From an uncultured Bacteroidales bacterium (GTDB taxonomy: Bacteria; Bacteroidota; Bacteroidia; Bacteroidales; UBA932), in NCBI GenBank assembly GCA_934702165.1, contig CAKUYG010000070.1, positions 1 through 9,844 of the forward strand: a stretch of DNA of 9,844 nt, written 5' to 3'. The first letter of the stretch is position 1. Each line of letters opens with the position of its first letter. Shown one piece after another: positions 6,479 to 9,844 of this stretch. Under the pieces are notes generated by a model. It searched no databases, was not told the origin of the DNA, and saw only the letters and a program-made list of their open reading frames with translations. The translations under genes and the position numbers were made by a program.

Positions 6479-6570
6479 TCCATATTTTATTTTGCCTTTC
6501 GGCAGGGGCAAAGTAGCACGGGTCGAAACTCATTTGATTTGTAAATTATGTTGCAATGGGCAATAGCAAC
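6479..6570 (-). repeat. Leader repeat, copy A
   Basis: Aligns with the reverse complement of 6682-6740. Shared blocks read on the plus strand: TCCATATTT..., GCCTTTCG, an 11-base unconserved spacer of equal length in both copies, GTAGCAC, then a perfect 12-base GGCAATAGCAAC (6559-6570). Copy A has about 30 more bases before the last block. It includes the ribosome site of the operon's first gene. Confidence 0.72.
6491..6512 (-). promoter_or_regulatory. Alternative hairpins upstream of the first gene's ribosome site
   Basis: In the minus-strand RNA, GGCAAA (6496-6491) can pair with TTTGCC (6512-6507), or its inner GGCA with TGCC (6504-6501) to form a 4-bp hairpin with a GAAA loop. The two pairings exclude each other and end 10 bases before GGAGGT. 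A leader switch is possible but unproven. Confidence 0.35.
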
Positions 6571-6603
6571 TACAAACTTGCTTTGAGAGAAAAATAGTGC
6601 CGT

Positions 6604-6639
6604 AAAAAGAAAAGAGCCAAACTCTTTCGAGTCTGACTC
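6604..6639 (-). terminator. Strong minus-strand terminator hairpin within the leader region
   Basis: On the minus strand, an 11-bp stem (6639-6629 with 6624-6614, two G-T wobbles, no mismatch) closed by a GAAA tetraloop and followed by TTTTCTTTTT (6613-6604). No coding gene lies upstream on that strand before the divergent Fic gene, so it would end a short RNA or act as an attenuator for the operon. Confidence 0.68.
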
Positions 6640-6681
6640 AATCAGTAAATATAAAGATTTTAAGTGCTATTTTTCGCGGTG

Positions 6682-6740
6682 GTTGCTATTGCCGCTGACT
6701 TGTGCTACAACAGCAACAACGAAAGGCAATTAAATATGGA
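6682..6740 (+). repeat. Leader repeat, copy B (inverted, shorter)
   Basis: Inverted partner of copy A. It has the 12-base GTTGCTATTGCC at 6682-6693, GTGCTAC at 6702-6708, CGAAAGGC at about 6720-6727 and AAATATGGA at 6732-6740. In copy A the last block precedes a ribosome site and start codon; here it runs into the Fic promoter and no gene follows closely. Confidence 0.72.
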
Positions 6741-6742
6741 GT

Positions 6743-6802
6743 CTTTACTTTATATCTATTTTATCTTTACTTTTTGCTTTTAATGTGGTATAATAAGTAA
6801 AG
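6743..6802. promoter_or_regulatory. Three copies of CTTTACTT (operator-like) at the Fic promoter
   Basis: CTTTACTT occurs directly at 6743-6750 and 6765-6772 (22 bases apart, about two helical turns), and inverted (AAGTAAAG) at 6795-6802. The second copy overlaps the -35 box and the third lies just after the -10 box. This arrangement fits a repressor site; the HTH of the Fic protein is the obvious candidate (inference). Confidence 0.55.
6766..6794 (+). promoter_or_regulatory. Sigma-A-type promoter of the Fic gene
   Basis: A perfect -10 box TATAAT (6789-6794) with TTTACT (6766-6771) as -35, 17 bases apart. The predicted start is about 6801, giving a short leader before GGGAGG (6808-6813) and the ATG at 6819. 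Confidence 0.75.
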
Positions 6803-6818
6803 AAATCGGGAGGCAGAT

Positions 6819-7730
6819 ATGTATTCTTATAAGCCATTAGAAAATAAGCTCAATGACATTGGTTTAACCAAATCTGACTTAACTACTAAACTCGGCATAT
6901 CATCCAGAACTATAGCCAAAATTTCAAAGGGTGAAAAAATTGCAAATAACGTTCTTGTCAAAATAGCAGATTTTTTGCATTGTGGTCCTGATGATTTGTT
7001 CAGAGAGGTTTGCGATAATCACATTTTACAAATTCTGCGTGAAGAAAAAGAAGCCAAAATTTCCGGCGGACTTTATCATGAATTACAAGTCAGAATGACC
7101 TATAACTCTAACCATATCGAAGGTTCTAAGCTTACGGAAGATCAAACAAGATTGATTTTTGAAACAAGAACGATTGACGTCGGCGACGGTATTCCGGTTG
7201 ACGATATTATCGAAACAAGCAATCACTTCCGCGCAATCGATTACGTAATCGATAAGGCATTAGAGCCTTTGAGCGAAGATATTATCAAGCATCTTCATTT
7301 GCTATTGAAACAAGGAACTAAGGATTCATCTCTTGATTGGTTTGCCGTTGGAGATTATAAAAAGCGAGCGAATACCGTCGGTGGAAGAGAAACTTGCAAG
7401 CCGAGCGAAGTCCATAAAGCGATGGATAAACTCGTTACGAATTTCAACTCTAAAAGCAATATAACAATCGACGATATTATCGAACTTCACGCCGACTTTG
7501 AATATATTCACCCGTTCCAAGACGGAAACGGAAGAGTCGGCAGATTGATTGCCTTGAAAGAATGTCTCAGGTTTAATATCATTCCTTTCATTATAGAAGA
7601 CTCTAAGAAGTCTTTCTATTATCGTGGGCTTGCAAACTGGAATCAAGAAAAAGGCTGGCTCAGAGATACTTGCCTTGACGGTCAAGACACGTTCAAAAGA
7701 ATTCTGAACGTGCTTGATATTCATGGATAG
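6819..7730 (+). CDS. Fic-family AMP-transferase with N-terminal HTH
   Basis: Fic proteins transfer AMP (sometimes other groups) from a nucleotide to Tyr, Ser or Thr of a target protein. This 303-residue protein has an XRE/Cro-type helix-turn-helix at about residues 6-61 (LTTKLGISSRTIAKISKGEK), then a Fic domain with the complete catalytic motif HPFQDGNGRVGR (His231 to Arg242). The inhibitory motif [S/T]xxxE[G/N] is present ahead of it as SNHIEG (Ser97, Glu101, Gly102), so the enzyme is of the self-inhibited type with the inhibitory helix before the core. A good GGGAGG lies 5 bases before the start. It has its own promoter and is divergent from the operon. The HTH suggests self-regulation; the target protein is unknown, and no separate antitoxin gene is seen. 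Confidence 0.92.
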   Translation: MYSYKPLENKLNDIGLTKSDLTTKLGISSRTIAKISKGEKIANNVLVKIADFLHCGPDDLFREVCDNHILQILREEKEAKISGGLYHELQVRMTYNSNHIEGSKLTEDQTRLIFETRTIDVGDGIPVDDIIETSNHFRAIDYVIDKALEPLSEDIIKHLHLLLKQGTKDSSLDWFAVGDYKKRANTVGGRETCKPSEVHKAMDKLVTNFNSKSNITIDDIIELHADFEYIHPFQDGNGRVGRLIALKECLRFNIIPFIIEDSKKSFYYRGLANWNQEKGWLRDTCLDGQDTFKRILNVLDIHG

Positions 7731-7813
7731 GGGCAGAAAAATATCCTAAGTCAATGAACTTGATAGAAGTAAAAGAGAGTGATACTATTATAGGCGGATA
7801 ACTCCAACCCTTA

Positions 7814-7889
7814 GTTTCAAAACAGCATAGTTTTGGCATAGTTTTTGGCATAGAAATTGCTAAAAGATATGAAATTTACTGTTTGAAAC
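7814..7889. repeat. Inverted and direct repeats near the attachment site
   Basis: GCATAG occurs three times at 7825-7830, 7836-7841 and 7848-7853, the last two as TTTTGGCATAG. Around them lies an imperfect inverted pair, GTTTCAAAACAG (7814-7825) and CTGTTTGAAAC (7879-7889). About 150 bases from the tRNA fragment, such repeats could be integrase arm-type sites. Confidence 0.45.
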
Positions 7890-7893
7890 GTAA

Positions 7894-7921
7894 AAAATAG
7901 ACTAAAATAGACGCAAAATAC
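7894..7921. repeat. Tandem 10-base repeats AAAATAGAC(T/G)
   Basis: Two adjacent copies of AAAATAGAC at 7894-7902 and 7904-7912 plus a degenerate third (CAAAATAC). The 10-base period keeps the A-tracts in helical phase, which would favour DNA bending near the attachment site. Confidence 0.45.
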
Positions 7922-7946
7922 ACAAAAAAGTGCGCGATTTGCAAGA

Positions 7947-7970
7947 AAATTGCCTATTTTAAGGCAATTT
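7947..7970. repeat. Perfect 8-bp inverted repeat beside the tRNA fragment
   Basis: AAATTGCC (7947-7954) and GGCAATTT (7963-7970) around an 8-base AT loop. It could be a weak terminator for the Fic transcript or a protein site at the element's end; no T-run follows on the plus strand. Confidence 0.5.
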
Positions 7971-7986
7971 GGTGGCTCAGAATCGA

Positions 7987-8031
7987 CTCCTAAGCGAAAG
8001 GCCGTGGGTTCGACTCCCGCCAGGAACGCCA
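7987..8031 (+). tRNA. 3' half of tRNA-Arg(CCU); probable attachment site (attR side)
   Basis: From the anticodon loop onward the tRNA is intact: loop CTCCTAA (7987-7993, anticodon CCT), 3' anticodon-stem strand GCGAA, variable loop AGGCC, T stem GTGGG/CCCGC around TTCGACT (8004-8020), acceptor strand CAGGAAC, discriminator G and encoded CCA (8029-8031). The 5' half is missing: the expected GTTCCTG acceptor strand and D-arm are not upstream. It is therefore a fragment, not a functional gene. Element insertion into a tRNA gene leaves just such a 3' piece at one end, with the complete gene at the other end, here outside the window to the left. Confidence 0.85.
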
Positions 8032-8037
8032 CATAAG

Positions 8038-8064
8038 CTCCGCAGTAGCGGAGTTTTATTTTTT
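8038..8064 (+). terminator. Terminator of the original tRNA-Arg gene
   Basis: CTCCGC (8038-8043), loop AGTA, GCGGAG (8048-8053), then TTTTATTTTTT. It begins 7 bases after the CCA, as expected for a tRNA transcript end, and marks the start of chromosomal DNA. Confidence 0.8.
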
Positions 8065-8193
8065 ATCCGGCGGGAGTTTTGCGCTTTGCGCAAGTGCTGC
8101 GTACCTGAACCCACTTCCGTGGCTGACGCTCCTCTATGTTCTGCTATTCCGTCGCTCCGCTCCTTACGACTCTCGCTAGGAAATCAATCGAAT
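8065..8193. other. Intergenic stretch without recognisable gene
   Basis: GC-richer than the element. It contains one perfect 6-bp hairpin (TTGCGC, loop TTT, GCGCAA at 8079-8093) with no T-run. Open frames here have no ribosome site or protein-like composition. Confidence 0.6.
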
Positions 8194-8221
8194 CCGCAGG
8201 CATGAAGCTTGCGGTTTTTTT
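8194..8221 (+). terminator. Rho-independent terminator, plus strand
   Basis: CCGCAGGC (8194-8201) pairs with GCTTGCGG (8207-8214, one G-T wobble) around ATGAA, followed by seven Ts. It would stop plus-strand read-through from the tRNA side and faces the oxidase terminator. Confidence 0.72.
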
Positions 8222-8225
8222 GTAA

Positions 8226-8254
8226 CAAAAATGCCCGCAGGGAGCCTGCGGGCA
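8226..8254 (-). terminator. Rho-independent terminator of the FAD-binding oxidase gene
   Basis: A perfect 10-bp stem (8232-8241 with 8245-8254) and 3-nt loop, followed on the minus strand by TTTTTG. It lies 28 bases after the oxidase stop codon. Confidence 0.85.
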
Positions 8255-8282
8255 GAGGGTTGGTTAGATGTTTTGAGGCGAG

Positions 8283-9842
8283 CTATTCGCCGATTCTTTT
8301 GAATTTGCCTTTTTCCCACTTTTCGCCAAGAGGAACTTTTTGATCGTCCCTGAGGTCGAGGCCGATGGTTCCGCCAGGATTCAAAATGCCGTCCGGATCG
8401 AAGTGATGCTTCAAGGTTTTCAGCACTTCCATTCTGTCGGTGCCGATTTGCCCTTCGAGCCACGGAGCGAACAGTTTTCCGATGCCGTGGTGGTGGCTCA
8501 TGCAAGCGCCGGATTTTTGAATGGCGTCCAAAATTCCGCTGTGGTATTCGACGAATTCGTCGATGTCCTCAAGATGCGCGATGAAGATGAAATAAAGGTT
8601 GGCGCCTTGCTCGTAGCAGTGAGAAATATGGGTGGTGCAAACGGTTTTCGGGCGGGATTTGCAATACGCTCTGACGCTCTTATAAACTTCCGGCATGCTG
8701 TGCCAATCTACCGCGCACTCCAAGGTGTCGATCATGATGCCGAAATCTTGAATGTTGTCGCGCATATAGCTGTCGTTGAAGCGGCCGCCTTCCCAGCTCT
8801 TGCAGACGAGCCCCGGAAGCTGCATTGCTCCGTGCTTTTTGCAAATTTTGGTGAGTTTGCGTTTTATGAGTTTCTGAAGCGCTTTGTCGCCGTCGTTGAA
8901 GCCGAGCATCAGGCATCTTTCGCCCGGTTTGTAGCCGAAGGTGCCGAGCATTTTGCCGACTATATTCTCCTCGACGCCGTAGAGGTGCAGCATGAAGCTG
9001 GTTTCTTCTTCGTCGGAAAGTCGGAATGCCGACGGATGGCCGAATTCGCCCTGCATAACTTCGCGCATGGCCTTCTGCCCTTCCTCGAAGCTGTGGAAAA
9101 TGAAGCAGAAACGAGTGCGATCTTCAGGGTGATATTTGAAGACTTTGAGGGTAACTTCCGTCAGCACGCCGAACGTACCTTCGCTGCCCATCATGATCTG
9201 ATCGACGTCCGGGCCACAGGCTTTGCGAGGGACTATGTCGGTTTTAAGCTTGCCGACAGGCGTAACGTATTCCTGGCTGACGACTATGTCTTCGATTTTG
9301 CCGTAATAGGTGCTGTTCTGGCCGGCGCCTCTGGTGACAACCCAGCCGCCGACGGAAGAATATTCGAAGCTTTGCGGGAAATGTCCGCCGGTGTAACGGC
9401 ATTTCGTGCCGAAGTTTTTCGGAGCTTCGTTGAGGATTTTTTCGTACGCAGGTCCCATAAGGCCCGGCTGAACGGTGATGGTCTGATTGATTTCGTCGAA
9501 CGACACCACTTTGTTGAAATGACGTCTGAGGTCCAAAGTTACGCTTCTTCTGAGGATAGCTTCGGGGCCTCTCGTAACGCTGCTGCCGCCGCCGTAAACG
9601 TAGAGGTTGATGTGATCCCTGACGCAGACGGCCATAATCTTTTCGACGTCCTCAGTGGTGGACGGATAGATGACCGCGTCCGGAGCGTTTTCCACTATTC
9701 CGTGGCGAAGTCTGAGTATGTCGAGCATGGTTTTGCCGTAGCATACGCTGACGCGGCTATTGTCGTCAATCGCCACGTTATCGTCGCCAACTATGCTCTT
9801 AAACTCCCTAATGTGCGATTCAGTCAACGCGCAAGGTATGTC
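8283..9842 (-). CDS. FAD-binding oxidase, alkylglycerone-phosphate synthase-like (5' end outside window)
   Basis: A flavoprotein of the VAO/PCMH fold. The FAD-binding half has VYGGGSSVTRGPE (about residues 77-89 counted from the TTG at 9827), YTGGHFPQSFEYSSVGGWV and GSEGTFGVLTEVTLKV (214-229). The C-terminal half has HHHGIGKLFAPWL (445-457) and FDPDGILNPGG. The HHHGIGK triple-histidine motif and the SWE...RDNIQDFGIMIDTLE segment are typical of alkylglycerone-phosphate synthase (ether-lipid synthesis) rather than of GlcD or D-lactate dehydrogenase. The bacterial members' substrate is generally unknown, so a specific reaction is not claimed. The frame stays open upstream of the TTG to the window edge and no ribosome site precedes the TTG, so the real start is probably beyond 9844. 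Its higher GC and C/G-ending codons contrast with the element genes; it belongs to the host chromosome. Confidence 0.88.
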   Translation of the reverse strand, partial: DIPCALTESHIREFKSIVGDDNVAIDDNSRVSVCYGKTMLDILRLRHGIVENAPDAVIYPSTTEDVEKIMAVCVRDHINLYVYGGGSSVTRGPEAILRRSVTLDLRRHFNKVVSFDEINQTITVQPGLMGPAYEKILNEAPKNFGTKCRYTGGHFPQSFEYSSVGGWVVTRGAGQNSTYYGKIEDIVVSQEYVTPVGKLKTDIVPRKACGPDVDQIMMGSEGTFGVLTEVTLKVFKYHPEDRTRFCFIFHSFEEGQKAMREVMQGEFGHPSAFRLSDEEETSFMLHLYGVEENIVGKMLGTFGYKPGERCLMLGFNDGDKALQKLIKRKLTKICKKHGAMQLPGLVCKSWEGGRFNDSYMRDNIQDFGIMIDTLECAVDWHSMPEVYKSVRAYCKSRPKTVCTTHISHCYEQGANLYFIFIAHLEDIDEFVEYHSGILDAIQKSGACMSHHHGIGKLFAPWLEGQIGTDRMEVLKTLKHHFDPDGILNPGGTIGLDLRDDQKVPLGEKWEKGKFKRIGE

Positions 9843-9844
9843 GC

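Larger units (their letters stand above)
6465..6818. other. Structured gene-free region between operon and divergent Fic gene
   Basis: 354 bases with no convincing gene. It holds the leader of the minus-strand operon, a second inverted and shortened copy of that leader, a minus-strand terminator hairpin between the two, and the Fic promoter with repeated operator-like motifs. I could not place a minus-strand operon promoter with confidence; AT-rich candidates exist at about 6540-6580 but none has good -35 and -10 boxes at normal spacing. Confidence 0.7.

Noticed and set aside
6465..6533. N-terminal extension of the first operon gene to an ATG at 6533
   Set aside because: No ribosome site before that ATG, and the extra codons coincide with the repeated leader DNA; the ATG at 6464 has GGAGGT upstream.
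7326..7724. Minus-strand frame opposite the Fic gene
   Set aside because: Antisense shadow of a gene with a complete catalytic motif.
7894..7921. Possible CRISPR-like array
   Set aside because: The units are only 10 bases, directly adjacent and without spacers.
7817..8032. Minus-strand frame starting MAFLAGVEPTAFRLGV
   Set aside because: Its N-terminus is the antisense of the tRNA-Arg fragment, a well-known source of spurious hypothetical proteins; no ribosome site.
7969..8505. Open frames around the tRNA fragment and the oxidase 3' end
   Set aside because: They cross terminators and the tRNA fragment or overlap the oxidase; Arg/Ser-rich translations with no homology recognised.
9825..9827. 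TTG as the true start of the FAD-binding oxidase
   Set aside because: The frame is open upstream to the window edge and no ribosome site precedes the TTG, so the gene most likely continues outside.

Overview
The window looks like the right-hand end of an AT-rich integrative element in a Bacillota (probably clostridial, gut-type) genome, plus a short piece of GC-richer host chromosome. The lineage is inferred from the PcfK/PcfJ gene pair, strong AGGAG-type ribosome binding sites, tightly packed small genes and a tRNA-Arg gene with an encoded CCA; no gene here identifies a species.

Layout. (1) Bases 3-740, + strand: the C-terminal two thirds of a cysteine desulfurase, cut by the window edge. 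(2) Bases 745-815: back-to-back terminators separating it from a convergent operon. (3) Bases 836-6464, - strand: one long polycistron of twelve genes with overlaps or gaps of about 1 to 40 bases, read right to left. It starts with two small unknown genes, then an ArdA-type antirestriction gene, then six small unknown genes (one of only 58 codons), then a PcfK/AcrIIA9-like protein fused to a stand-alone MutS domain I, a PcfJ-like protein and a final 104-aa unknown. (4) Bases 6465-6818: a gene-free region dense in structure. It has an imperfect inverted duplication of the operon leader, a strong minus-strand terminator hairpin with no gene behind it, and a promoter with three copies of an 8-base motif. 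(5) Bases 6819-7730, + strand: a Fic-domain AMP-transferase with an N-terminal HTH. (6) Bases 7731-7986: no gene, but direct and inverted repeats that could be integrase binding sites. (7) Bases 7987-8031: the 3' half of a tRNA-Arg(CCU) gene, the probable attachment site, followed by the tRNA's own terminator. (8) Bases 8283-9842, - strand: a chromosomal FAD-binding oxidase of the alkylglycerone-phosphate synthase type, open at the right edge.

How it fits together. The element enters from the left and ends in the anticodon loop of tRNA-Arg(CCU); its other end and its integrase are outside the window. The long operon combines an anti-restriction DNA mimic with a protein whose N-terminus belongs to the family of a Cas9 inhibitor. 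The nine unrecognised small genes around them are therefore reasonable candidates for further host-defence or establishment functions. The Fic-HTH gene is divergent from the operon and may repress itself through the repeated operator-like motif. The most unusual points are the PcfK-MutS domain I fusion with a clamp-binding-like motif, and the duplicated, structured leader region.
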